A stretch of DNA of 64,000 nt from positions 236,353 to 300,352 of the forward strand of contig NZ_KB892068.1 in the NCBI RefSeq assembly GCF_000373645.1. Direction: 5' to 3'. The position numbers were made by a program, and so were the translations under genes. Positions 51,503-60,092 of this stretch are shown in pieces. Under the pieces are notes generated by a model, which worked only from the letters and a program-made list of their open reading frames with translations, did no database searches and was not told the origin of the DNA. The DNA comes from Streptomyces sp. ATexAB-D23. GTDB taxonomy: Bacteria; Actinomycetota; Actinomycetes; Streptomycetales; Streptomycetaceae. Within the stretch, counting starts at the first letter, position 1. The number at the start of each line of letters is the position of its first letter.

Positions 51503-52249
51503 TCAGTTCCGGTTTATTTCACGGGCGGCGGGACATGCTGCGTCGAAGGCCGCGGGGGACGCCGCGACGACGGCCGCGTCACGCACCGCCGCACCGCTGC
51601 CCGCACGCCCTTGGGCGCAGGTGAGCGCGCGTGCCGCCTCGGCCAGCGTGGTCCCCGTTGTCAGCAGGTCGTCCACCAGCACCACCCGCCCGGTGGCGAG
51701 CAGCCGGCCGCCCCCCGCCACCACGCTCAGCGCGTCCGCCAGATTCGCCCGGCGCTCCAGCGCCGTGAGGCCGGCCTGATCCGCCACCGCCCGCCGCAGG
51801 CGCAGCACCGCGGCCACCGTCGCCGGCGTACCCGTCCGCCGCAGGTGCGCGGCCGCCGCCCACGCGATCCGCCGCCCCGGGTCGTGCCCACGCGCCGCCA
51901 CCGCCCGCCGCGTGGACGGCACGGGGACGAGCAGCAGCGGCCGCCCGTCACGTACCTGCCCCGCGCCGGCCCTCACGGCCACCGCCAGGGCCTTGCCGAG
52001 CGGCCGTGCCAGGGCGAGCACGCCACGCTCCTTGTGGGCCAGCAGCGCCGCCCGTACCGCGTTCTCGTATCCGGCGGCGGCATGGACCACGGGCAGGCCG
52101 GGCGGCTCGGGGGCGGGCCGCACCCGGCGTGGCGCCCCGCCGTGCAGCTGTGCGCCACAGGTCTCGCACAGCTCGGTACGCGCTCTGCCGCAGCCGCCAC
52201 AGGACACCGGCAGAACGAGTCCGGTGATCTCCCGCCACCACCCGCGCAT
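51503..52249 (-). CDS. ComF-family phosphoribosyltransferase-like protein
   Basis: About 248 residues. The N-terminal zinc-binding Cys cluster (CGGCGRARTELCETCG) is followed by a type I phosphoribosyltransferase fold with the PRPP-binding motif VVLVDDLLTTGTTLAEA. In competent bacteria ComF (with ComFA/ComFC) acts in DNA uptake; in actinobacteria its role is unclear. The ATG start (MRGWWREITGLVL) lies 57 bases after lpqB, so it is the probable last gene of the mtnA-mtrAB-lpqB run. Upstream residues to 52297 lack a start context. Confidence 0.9.
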   Translation of the reverse strand: MRGWWREITGLVLPVSCGGCGRARTELCETCGAQLHGGAPRRVRPAPEPPGLPVVHAAAGYENAVRAALLAHKERGVLALARPLGKALAVAVRAGAGQVRDGRPLLLVPVPSTRRAVAARGHDPGRRIAWAAAAHLRRTGTPATVAAVLRLRRAVADQAGLTALERRANLADALSVVAGGGRLLATGRVVLVDDLLTTGTTLAEAARALTCAQGRAGSGAAVRDAAVVAASPAAFDAACPAAREINRN

Positions 52250-52306
52250 GTCTCCACTGTGCGCGCACCGGGGCGACCGGGCCACCCCTGTGGACAACCG
52301 CTGGTC

Positions 52307-54160
52307 TCAGCCCGGGTAGACGAGCGCGGAGCCCTCCTTGAGGACCGTCTGCCAGTTGTCGCCCGGCAGCAGTTTCACTATCCCGTCGCCGAACGTGTCC
52401 GCCATCAGCGGCAGCTGATCGTCGTCCGCGGCGGCGATGGCGAGCACCTGGTTGACCCCTGGCAGCACCCCGGACGAGGGCGTCGAGCCGTCCGCCTGCA
52501 CGTAGCGGACCTGCTGCACGCCGCCCTGCTCCTTGCCGACCACCACGAGGCGGCTGCGGCCGGACCAGGACATCGCCGTGACGTCCGCGAGCTGCGGTGC
52601 CGCCTGCCGCAGGTCCACCACGGACACCTGCGGTCCCTGCCGCTCGATCCGGCCGATCTTCAGCGTCGTGTGGTCGTCCTTGGTCAGCAGGAGCGCTATG
52701 CGCACCCCGTCCGAGGACAGCCGCAGCGCCGTGATCCGGCTGCCGTCGAGGCTCGGCACCGTGACCTCCTGCGGCTTGCCCTTGCCCTTGGGCAGGCGCA
52801 GCAGCCTGGAGTTCTTCGGGTCGCGGTCGGCGACCCAGAGGTCGCCCCGGCCGTCCCAGCTGGGCGCGGTCAGCCGGTCCCCGGCCTTGCCCGCCTGACT
52901 GGTCACGGCGGGTACGGGCAGCTCGCCGTCCACGGCTATGGACGCCACATAGAGCGCGTCGTTGTGCTGCGAGAGCGCCGCCGCCGACTGCTCGTCCCGG
53001 GCCACGCCGACCGCGCTCACCCGCAGCGCGCCGTTGCCGAAGGGGCCGGACACCGGCTCCGGCTCGCCGCTGCCCCTGGTACTACCGGGGATGCGCTCCA
53101 CGCGCCCCTTGGCGTCCACGAAGTACTGGCTGTCGGGTCCGCCCGAGGAACGGTCGGGGGCGTACTCCTCGGCCTGGTCCGCGGCGAGCAGACACAGCGG
53201 CGAACCGTCCGAGCGCTGCAATTCCACCTGCTCGACCCGCGCGGAGGTCAGGTCGCGGAGGGTGAAGAGGACCTGCGAGGCCATCATCCGGCAGGACCGC
53301 TGCCCGGTCCCGTCGGCCTTCTTGTCGAGCGGCACCTTCAGGACGTTGCGGTCGTCGGGTGTCAGGGAGGCGATGCCCTTCTTCAGCGCGGTCCCGGCGG
53401 GGAAGCTCGACTTGACCACCGGCCGCAGCCAGTCGGTCGGGCCCCGCAGAAGGCTGCGGACCGCCTGCGTCACCGTGTCCATCCCGGTGGCGGGGTCCGT
53501 CCGGTTCCGGAGGTAGACGGGGTCGGCGACGAGGGTGGCCTGCGCGTCGGAAAGGCCGGACGCGAAGTAGAACTTGTTGACGGAGCGGTAGAGCCGTTTG
53601 AAGTCCGACTGGCCGAGCACCAGCCCGTCGGACACGAAGTCGATGCGCCACTCCTTGCCGTCCGGCCCCTTCTCCCGCACCAGGTGGAGCGTGCGCGAGT
53701 AGTCGGAGGGGGCGAGCGGCTGGTACGCGTTCTGCTCGTCGACCGTCGCGACCTTCTCCCCGGTCAGGGTGTAGGTGACCTCCGTGGTGCTGTGGTCGCC
53801 CTCGTGGATCGGCCGGTCGCTCCGGTTCGGCGCCTTGGCCAGCACGGTGGTCCCCGCGCTCGGCTTCCAGCGGCGCGACGCCTCCTTGGTGAGGTACTTG
53901 CGCGTCGTCCGGAAGTCGGAGTCGTCACTGGTCATCGACTCCAGGAAGCCGTCGACCACCTCGTTCGGTGTGGCGCCGTCCCTCGGGGCGACCGCGTACA
54001 CCTGCACCTGGGAGTCCCCGGGCTGCGAGGCGTCGACGGCCTTGACGTCCCCGGTGACGGGCATCGAGCCGCACGCGGACAGCAGCAGCGCGCCGCACCC
54101 GATCAGCACGGTCGTCCCCGCCGCACGCCGACGGCCGCCCTGAAGACGCTCAGTGCTCAC
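52307..54160 (-). CDS. lpqB: Lipoprotein LpqB
   Basis: A 617-residue membrane-anchored lipoprotein with lipobox LLLSAC (Cys30). A GerMN-type domain lies at about 200-300 (YALNPRT-like core VYLRNRTDPATGMDTVTQAV) and a C-terminal LpqB beta-propeller (WVADRDPKNSRLLRLPKG, ADVTAMSWSGRSRLVVVG). In mycobacteria LpqB interacts with the extracellular part of sensor kinase MtrB. The GTG start overlaps the mtrB stop by four bases (GTGA), so the partners are translationally coupled. Confidence 0.95.
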   Translation of the reverse strand: MSTERLQGGRRRAAGTTVLIGCGALLLSACGSMPVTGDVKAVDASQPGDSQVQVYAVAPRDGATPNEVVDGFLESMTSDDSDFRTTRKYLTKEASRRWKPSAGTTVLAKAPNRSDRPIHEGDHSTTEVTYTLTGEKVATVDEQNAYQPLAPSDYSRTLHLVREKGPDGKEWRIDFVSDGLVLGQSDFKRLYRSVNKFYFASGLSDAQATLVADPVYLRNRTDPATGMDTVTQAVRSLLRGPTDWLRPVVKSSFPAGTALKKGIASLTPDDRNVLKVPLDKKADGTGQRSCRMMASQVLFTLRDLTSARVEQVELQRSDGSPLCLLAADQAEEYAPDRSSGGPDSQYFVDAKGRVERIPGSTRGSGEPEPVSGPFGNGALRVSAVGVARDEQSAAALSQHNDALYVASIAVDGELPVPAVTSQAGKAGDRLTAPSWDGRGDLWVADRDPKNSRLLRLPKGKGKPQEVTVPSLDGSRITALRLSSDGVRIALLLTKDDHTTLKIGRIERQGPQVSVVDLRQAAPQLADVTAMSWSGRSRLVVVGKEQGGVQQVRYVQADGSTPSSGVLPGVNQVLAIAAADDDQLPLMADTFGDGIVKLLPGDNWQTVLKEGSALVYPG

Positions 54161-56178
54161 GAGTCGTGTCCTCCCGCCCCGGTACCGCGCCCCGGAGAGT
54201 CGTTGGATCCGGCCTGCCGCTCCTCTGCGGGGCGCGGCACCACACGTGCCCCGTTGCCCGGCAGGGCCGCCGGATGCACCGAGGCGGGCGCGGTCCTGGC
54301 CCGCATGGGGGCGCGGGACGGGACGGGCAGCGGCGAGCGGCCCGTGGTGGCGTGCTGCGAGGGCACCGCGAGCAGCCTGTGCTCGCTACCGGTGGCGGAG
54401 GGGTCCGCGGCCCGGTCCCGGTCCTCCCGGTTGCGCCGCGAGTCCTCGGGTTCCAGTGGTATCGGCGAGCCCCGCAGCGGCTCGTCCGCCGTGCGCGGCA
54501 GCGTCAGCCGGAACTGCGAACCCCCGCCCGGCTCGCCCCAGGCCTGCAGCCAGCCGCCGTGCAGCCGTGCGTCCTCGACGGCGATGGACAGGCCGAGGCC
54601 GGTGCCGCCGGTCGTCCGCGCACGGGCCGGGTCGGCCCGCCAGAAGCGGTTGAACACCCGGGTCGCCTCACCGGGCTTCAGCCCGACGCCGTAGTCCCGG
54701 ACGGCGACGGCGACCGCTCCGCCCGCCGCCCCCATCCGCACCACGACATCGCGTCCCTCGCCGTGCTCGACGGCGTTGACGACGAGGTTGCGCAGGACCC
54801 GCTCGACCCGCCGCGCGTCGGCCTCGGCGATCACCGGCTGCTCGTCCCCGACCACCCGGATGCGGGTGCCCTTGCGCTCTGCCAGCGGCTCGGCGCCGCC
54901 GATCACCCTGCGCACGACCTGCCGCAGGTCTATCGGCTCCGCCTCGAGCGCGGCCGCGCCGGCGTCGAAGCGGCTGATCTCCAGCAGGTCGGACAGCAGC
55001 GATTCGAAGCGGTCGAGCTGGTCCCCCAGCAGCTCGGCCGACCGGGCCGTGACGGGGTCGAAGTCGACGCGCGCCTCGTGGATGACGTCTGCGGCCATCC
55101 GCACCGTGGTCAGGGGTGTGCGCAACTCGTGCGAGACGTCCGAGACGAAACGCCGTTGCATCCTGGACAGCTCCTCCAGCTGCTGGATCTTCAGCTGGAG
55201 GTTCTGCGCCATCTTGTTGAAGGCCTCACCTAGGCGGGCGATGTCGTCCTCGCCGGTGACCTTCATCCGTTCCTGGAGCCGGCCCGCGGAGAGCCGTTCG
55301 GCGATCCCGGCGGCCATGCGTACGGGGGTGACGACCTGCCGCACCACGAACCAGGCGATGGCCCCCAGCAGCACGACCACGAACAGCCCCGCTGTCGCCA
55401 GGGTGCCCTTGACCAGGGTCAGGGACTTCTCCTCCTGCGTCAGCGGGAAGACGTAGTACAGCTGGTAGGGATTGCGGTCGATGTCGTACAGGCGCTTGCC
55501 CACGATGAGACCGGGCTGCGATTCCTGCCCGTTCGCGTACTGGATCAGGGAGTACGTCTGGAACGCCCCGGGGCCCTTGTTCACCGAATCGCGCAGGCTC
55601 TGCGGAATGCTCGCGGCCTCGACGCTTCCCGAGCCGCGTGGCGCACGGGAGCCCTCGTCGGCGCTGAGCGCCACCACGTTGAAGGCGTTCTTCCCACCAC
55701 TGGCGAGCTGGTCGACGAGCTCGGTGCGCCAGGAGTTGTTGGCCGTCGTGCCGTCCACGGCGTCGTCACCCTGGCCGGTGGCGGGGGTGAGAGGCGCGTT
55801 GGCCTTCTCCTGGGCCGCCGCGAACCCGCCCGCGGCCTGCGTCTGGGCGGCCTTGCCCTTCGCGTCCAGCAGGCCGTTGCGCACCTGCCCGATCACGACG
55901 AGGCCGAGCAGCAGCACCACTCCGAGTGACATCAGCAGCGTGCCGGCGACGACCCGCAACTGGAGGTTGCGCCGCCACAGCCGTACGGCTGGCAGCAGCG
56001 GACGCCGCACCCAGCGCATCAGCAACCGCGGCACCGGCCCGCCGGGCGCCCGGTCCTGGAACAACCGGCCGCCCTGCAGGAAGCGCTCGACGGGAGACGA
56101 CGTGTGCCCTGAACCGGCAGCCCGCTCCGCACGGACTCCCGGCTCCCCGGGCTTCGGAGCAGTGCTACCCAGGGACAT
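54157..56178 (-). CDS. mtrB: Sensor histidine kinase MtrB
   Basis: A 673-residue kinase. TM1 lies near 76-98, followed by an extracellular sensor of about 155 residues, TM2 near 257-280, and HAMP near 281-333. The HisKA domain carries His350 in VSDVSHELRTPL, and the HATPase domain has LVVNAVEHGEG and GTGLGLSIAVEDA. A disordered Pro/Arg/Ser tail of about 90 residues follows. It pairs with MtrA, whose stop is one base from its ATG, and with LpqB downstream. In Streptomyces MtrAB controls development, wall metabolism and osmotic response. Confidence 0.96.
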   Translation of the reverse strand: MSLGSTAPKPGEPGVRAERAAGSGHTSSPVERFLQGGRLFQDRAPGGPVPRLLMRWVRRPLLPAVRLWRRNLQLRVVAGTLLMSLGVVLLLGLVVIGQVRNGLLDAKGKAAQTQAAGGFAAAQEKANAPLTPATGQGDDAVDGTTANNSWRTELVDQLASGGKNAFNVVALSADEGSRAPRGSGSVEAASIPQSLRDSVNKGPGAFQTYSLIQYANGQESQPGLIVGKRLYDIDRNPYQLYYVFPLTQEEKSLTLVKGTLATAGLFVVVLLGAIAWFVVRQVVTPVRMAAGIAERLSAGRLQERMKVTGEDDIARLGEAFNKMAQNLQLKIQQLEELSRMQRRFVSDVSHELRTPLTTVRMAADVIHEARVDFDPVTARSAELLGDQLDRFESLLSDLLEISRFDAGAAALEAEPIDLRQVVRRVIGGAEPLAERKGTRIRVVGDEQPVIAEADARRVERVLRNLVVNAVEHGEGRDVVVRMGAAGGAVAVAVRDYGVGLKPGEATRVFNRFWRADPARARTTGGTGLGLSIAVEDARLHGGWLQAWGEPGGGSQFRLTLPRTADEPLRGSPIPLEPEDSRRNREDRDRAADPSATGSEHRLLAVPSQHATTGRSPLPVPSRAPMRARTAPASVHPAALPGNGARVVPRPAEERQAGSNDSPGRGTGAGGHDS

Positions 56179-56179
56179 G

Positions 56180-56869
56180 TCAGCTCGGTCCGGCCTTGTA
56201 ACCGACGCCTCGCACGGTCACCACGATCTCCGGCCGCTCCGGGTCCTTCTCGACCTTGGAGCGGAGCCGCTGAACATGCACGTTGACCAGGCGGGTGTCC
56301 GCGGCATGGCGGTAACCCCACACCTGCTCCAGCAGGACCTCACGGGTGAAGACCTGCCACGGCTTCCGGGCGAGGGCGACCAGCAGGTCGAACTCGAGCG
56401 GCGTCAGAGCGATGGACTGCCCGTCCCGCTTCACCGAGTGCCCGGCGACATCTATGACCAGATCCCCGATGGTCAGCTGCTCCGGGGCCGGCTCTTCGGA
56501 CCTGCGCAGACGTGCCCTGATGCGGGCGACCAACTCCTTCGGTTTGAACGGCTTGACGATGTAGTCGTCGGCCCCGGACTCCAGGCCCACCACCACGTCA
56601 ACCGTGTCGCTCTTGGCAGTCAGCATGACGATCGGCACACCCGACTCGGCCCTGATCAGCCTGCAGACCTCGATGCCGTCCCTGCCGGGCAGCATGAGGT
56701 CGAGCAGGACCAGGTCCGGCTTCGCCTCTCGAAATGCAGCAAGTGCCTTGTCACCGTCCGCTACGAACGACGGCTCGAAACCCTCACCACGCAACACAAT
56801 GCCGAGCATCTCGGCCAGTGCGGTGTCGTCGTCGACGACAAGGACGCGTCCCTTCATAAACGACATCAT
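56180..56869 (-). CDS. mtrA: Response regulator MtrA
   Basis: A 229-residue OmpR-family regulator. The receiver domain has RVLVVDDDTALAEML, phospho-acceptor Asp57 in LVLLDLMLPG, MLTAKSD, and Lys in YIVKPFKP. The C-terminal winged helix has LTPLEFDLLVALARKPWQVF and VNVHVQRLRSKVE. It acts on development, wall and antibiotic genes. The ATG start (MMSFMKGR) fits the known family length; the internal MKGRVLVV is possible. It begins four bases after mtnA, an unusual coupling to methionine salvage, and one base before mtrB. Confidence 0.96.
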   Translation of the reverse strand: MMSFMKGRVLVVDDDTALAEMLGIVLRGEGFEPSFVADGDKALAAFREAKPDLVLLDLMLPGRDGIEVCRLIRAESGVPIVMLTAKSDTVDVVVGLESGADDYIVKPFKPKELVARIRARLRRSEEPAPEQLTIGDLVIDVAGHSVKRDGQSIALTPLEFDLLVALARKPWQVFTREVLLEQVWGYRHAADTRLVNVHVQRLRSKVEKDPERPEIVVTVRGVGYKAGPS

Positions 56870-56873
56870 CCCA

Positions 56874-58019
56874 TTAGCTAATCGTTACCTGCGATGATCT
56901 GGCACACAGCTCTGCCAGTCCGGCCCCCGTGACCGGCGAGATTACGCCCTCCTCCGTGACAATCGCCGTGACCAGTTCCGGCGGCGTGATATCGAATGCG
57001 GGGTTGTACGCCTGGGTTCCCACCGGGGCCACGAGCACCCCGCCGGTCCCCTCGTCCCCCGTCCCGCGCGGCGGGAATGTGAGCTCCGTCACTTCCCGCC
57101 CGGATCGCTGCTCCACGGTGATCGACGCCCCGTCCGCGGTGAGCAGATCCACGGTGGTCGTCGGCGCCACCACGATGAACGGTACGTGGTGGTACTTCGC
57201 GAGCACCGCCAGCGGATAGCTCCCCACCTTGTTGGCCACGGAACCGTCCGCGGCGATGCGGTCCGCCCCGATCAGCACCGCGTCCACCTCTCCCGCGGCG
57301 AACAGCGAACCGGCCGCGTTGTCCGTGAGCAGGCTGTACGGCATGCCATTGCGCGCCGCCTCGTACGCGGTCAGCCGGGCGCCCTGGAGCAGCGGACGCG
57401 TCTCGTCCACCCACAGCCGCCGCAACCGGCCTTCCCGGTGCGCGCCGATCGCCACCGCGAGGGCGGTCCCCTCGCCCCCGGAGACGAGCGCCCCGGTGTT
57501 GCAGTGGGTCAGCAACCGGTGGCTGCCGCCCGGAACCAGCTCGTCCAGCAGGTCGAGCCCGAACCGGGCCATCCGCCCGCTGGCCTCGGCGTCCTCCCGG
57601 TGCAGCGCCCTGGCCTCCGCCAGCGTGGCCGCCCCCGCCTGCTCCGGCCCGGTCCCCTTTTCGAGAGCCGCCCAGTACGCCGCGGCAGCCCGCCGTACGC
57701 CGTACCCGAGGTTCACCGCGGTGGGCCGCGCCTGCTCCAGCAGCCCGGCGGCCTCCGCCACGTCATAGCCCCGCACTGCTGCCAGAGCCACCCCGTAGGC
57801 CCCCGCGATGCCCAGCAATGGGGCGCCCCGCACCGCGAGGGCCTTGATCGCATCCACCAGTGCCGGTACGTCGGTGCACACCAGCTCCGTTTCCTCGGCC
57901 GGCAGCCGTGTCTGGTCGAGGAGCACCAGTACGGGGCCTTCCGGAGGTTCTTCCCAGCGGAGTACGGATAGCCCGGCGGGCTCGCTGCCCACCGGCGATT
58001 GTGCGTCCTGATCAGCCAT
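56874..58019 (-). CDS. mtnA: Methylthioribose-1-phosphate isomerase
   Basis: A 381-residue enzyme of the eIF2B-alpha/MtnA family that isomerises methylthioribose-1-phosphate to methylthioribulose-1-phosphate in methionine salvage. It has VRGAPLLGIAGAYGVALA, catalytic Cys in LTHCNTGAL near 174, Asp in IGADRIAADGSVANK near 251, and YNPAFDITPPELVTAIVTE at the C-terminus. The start is an ATG (MADQDAQSPVGSE); extensions reaching 58157 run into the divergent promoter. No other salvage genes are in the window. It heads the mtrAB-lpqB-comF run. Confidence 0.95.
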   Translation of the reverse strand: MADQDAQSPVGSEPAGLSVLRWEEPPEGPVLVLLDQTRLPAEETELVCTDVPALVDAIKALAVRGAPLLGIAGAYGVALAAVRGYDVAEAAGLLEQARPTAVNLGYGVRRAAAAYWAALEKGTGPEQAGAATLAEARALHREDAEASGRMARFGLDLLDELVPGGSHRLLTHCNTGALVSGGEGTALAVAIGAHREGRLRRLWVDETRPLLQGARLTAYEAARNGMPYSLLTDNAAGSLFAAGEVDAVLIGADRIAADGSVANKVGSYPLAVLAKYHHVPFIVVAPTTTVDLLTADGASITVEQRSGREVTELTFPPRGTGDEGTGGVLVAPVGTQAYNPAFDITPPELVTAIVTEEGVISPVTGAGLAELCARSSQVTIS

Positions 58020-58159
58020 CCGCCCAGTCTGCCCGGTGACTCGCCCGGACATGAAGGGACTGGGGAGATACAGGGCCAGGCCCGCACCCGTGCGACGCGT
58101 GGCACGATGGCTGCCAACCTGACGCCCCGATGCGCGGCCAGGACCGTGAAGGAGCAAGA

Positions 58160-59401
58160 ATGAACGACACTCCGGGCTGGGCCTCGCCCGGATCTGCCCC
58201 CTCCGATGCCTCCTCCGACGGCCAGGAGACGGGCGTCCCCCGGCCTTCCGAGCCCGTCGACGGCAGCGGCCCCGCGGGGACCTGGGCTTCCACGCAGCCG
58301 CCCGCCGGGCAGTGGTCGCCGCCGAGCCACACCACGACCGGCCCCGGCACCCAGCCTCCCCGCCCCGGCTGGGGCTCCTCCCCGAAGGGACAGGGCTGGG
58401 GCTCCGCCCCGCAGGGCCCGGGCTGGGGCCGTCAGCCGGACGCTGCGAAGCCCGGTGTCATCCCGCTCCGGCCGCTCGGCGTCGGCGAGATCCTGGACGG
58501 CGCCGTCACCGCGATGCGCGCGCACTGGCGCACGGTCCTCGGCATCTCGCTCCCCGTCTCCGTGGTCGCCCAGACCGCCAACCTCCTCGTTCAGCGATAC
58601 CTGCTGCCCGACCCTCCGGCATTCGACCGGAACGCCACCGGCCCGGAGGCCCTGCGCCAGACCGCGGACTCCCTCCGCTTCCGCCTGCTCGAGTCCGCCC
58701 CGTCCATGCTCATCTTCATGCTGGCCCTGATCTTCATCACGGCGGTACTGACCGTGGTGATCAGCCGCTCGGTGCTGGGGCGCCCGGCCACCCTGTCCGA
58801 CGCCTGGACCGAGGCCCGGCCCAGGCTCCTTCCCCTGCTGGGCCTGACGCTCCTGCTTCCCGTCCTGGGCGCGGCGGTCATGGCCGTGGGCATCCTCCCG
58901 GTCTTCCTGGTCGGCGACACCGCGGCGGCCGGCCTCGCGGTGCTCGTGCTGCTCGCGGCAACGGGCGTCTTCCTCTGGCTGACAGTCCGCTTCAGCCTCG
59001 CCTCCCCGGCGCTGATGCTGGAACGGCAGCCGATCATCGTGTCCATGCGACGCTCCGCCAAGCTGGTCCGCGGTGCCTGGTGGAGGATCTTCGGCATCCT
59101 CGCCCTGACCATGGCTCTGGTGCTCGTCGTTGCCGTGCTCGTCGGCATCCCCTTCGCGCGGATCGCGATCAGTGCCGACGGCGGCACAATGGACTCCTTC
59201 CTCGATGGCAGCATCACCGGTTTCGGCTGGCCGTTCCTGATCATCTCCGCCATCGGCGACGTGGTCGTCACGACGATCACCTATCCCCTCTACGCCGGCG
59301 TCATGGCCCTGCTCTACGTGGACCAGCGGATCCGCCGCGAGGCACTCGACCTCGACCTCGCCAGGGCAGCTGGCCTGCCGGGCTACGACAGCGGGAACTG
59401 A
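58160..59401 (+). CDS. Polytopic membrane protein with Pro/Gly/Trp-rich head
   Basis: About 413 residues. The first ~110 are disordered, with repeated PGWGSSPKGQGWG-like units. Then VIPLRPLGVGEILDGAVTAM leads to five or six membrane helices resembling the glycerophosphodiester phosphodiesterase membrane-domain proteins. It starts at ATG right after AAGGAG. It is the first gene of the MoxR/DUF58 operon and probably a membrane partner of it; mycobacteria have a similar protein next to moxR2. No catalytic residues are visible. Confidence 0.8.
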   Translation: MNDTPGWASPGSAPSDASSDGQETGVPRPSEPVDGSGPAGTWASTQPPAGQWSPPSHTTTGPGTQPPRPGWGSSPKGQGWGSAPQGPGWGRQPDAAKPGVIPLRPLGVGEILDGAVTAMRAHWRTVLGISLPVSVVAQTANLLVQRYLLPDPPAFDRNATGPEALRQTADSLRFRLLESAPSMLIFMLALIFITAVLTVVISRSVLGRPATLSDAWTEARPRLLPLLGLTLLLPVLGAAVMAVGILPVFLVGDTAAAGLAVLVLLAATGVFLWLTVRFSLASPALMLERQPIIVSMRRSAKLVRGAWWRIFGILALTMALVLVVAVLVGIPFARIAISADGGTMDSFLDGSITGFGWPFLIISAIGDVVVTTITYPLYAGVMALLYVDQRIRREALDLDLARAAGLPGYDSGN

Positions 59402-59405
59402 CACC

Positions 59406-60092
59406 GTGTCGCGGGCGGGCGGGGCAGCAGCACTCCGGCTGATGCGGACAGGCGACGGCACTCCCGTGGACACCGGGCGCCTCCCGGCCCGGGAGGCGGC
59501 AGAACGCGAACTGTCCAAGGGCACGTACCACGAGAACGACCCGAACCTCCTCCAACGCGCTCTCGACCATGTGTGGACCTGGTTCGGCGACCTCATCTCG
59601 GCGGCCTCCGGGGCCTCGCCGGGCGGCCCGGCCGGATTGATCGTGCTCCTCCTGATCGTCATCGCCCTGGCCGCCGCCCTCTGGTGGCGGCTCGGCATCC
59701 CGCAACGTGGCGCGCGGCCCGCCGACACGCTCTTCGAGGACGGCCCCCGCAGCACCGCGGACCACCGCGCCGCCGCCGAGGCCCACGCCGCCGCCGGTCG
59801 TTGGAACCAGGCCGTCCAGGAACGGATGCGCGCGATCGTCCGCTCCCTTGAGGAACGGGCCCTGTTGGACCCGCGCCCCGGACGGACCGCCGACGAAGCG
59901 GCCGCGGAAGCGGGGCTCGCCCTCCCGGCGCACGACAGCCGCCTACGGGCGGCGGCCCGCCGGTTCGACGACGTCACATACGGCGGCCGCATCGCCGACC
60001 AGTCGACGTATCTGTCCCTTCTCGACCTGGACCTCGGCCTCCAGTCCGCCAAACCGCACCTGTCCGGCACGCGCGAGGGGGCCGCCGAGTGA
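59406..60092 (+). CDS. DUF4129-domain membrane protein
   Basis: A 228-residue protein. The N-terminal part (AREAAERELSKGTYHENDP) has the sequence around the RELxxxxY-type DUF4129 start. One membrane helix (LIVLLLIVIALAAALWW) follows, then the cytoplasmic DUF4129 domain (RWNQAVQERMRAIVRSLEER, DPRPGRTADEAAAEAG, FDDVTYGGR). The GTG start lies four bases after the previous stop and its end overlaps the next gene by four bases. DUF4129 domains often accompany transglutaminase or MoxR systems. The function is unknown. Confidence 0.87.
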   Translation: MSRAGGAAALRLMRTGDGTPVDTGRLPAREAAERELSKGTYHENDPNLLQRALDHVWTWFGDLISAASGASPGGPAGLIVLLLIVIALAAALWWRLGIPQRGARPADTLFEDGPRSTADHRAAAEAHAAAGRWNQAVQERMRAIVRSLEERALLDPRPGRTADEAAAEAGLALPAHDSRLRAAARRFDDVTYGGRIADQSTYLSLLDLDLGLQSAKPHLSGTREGAAE

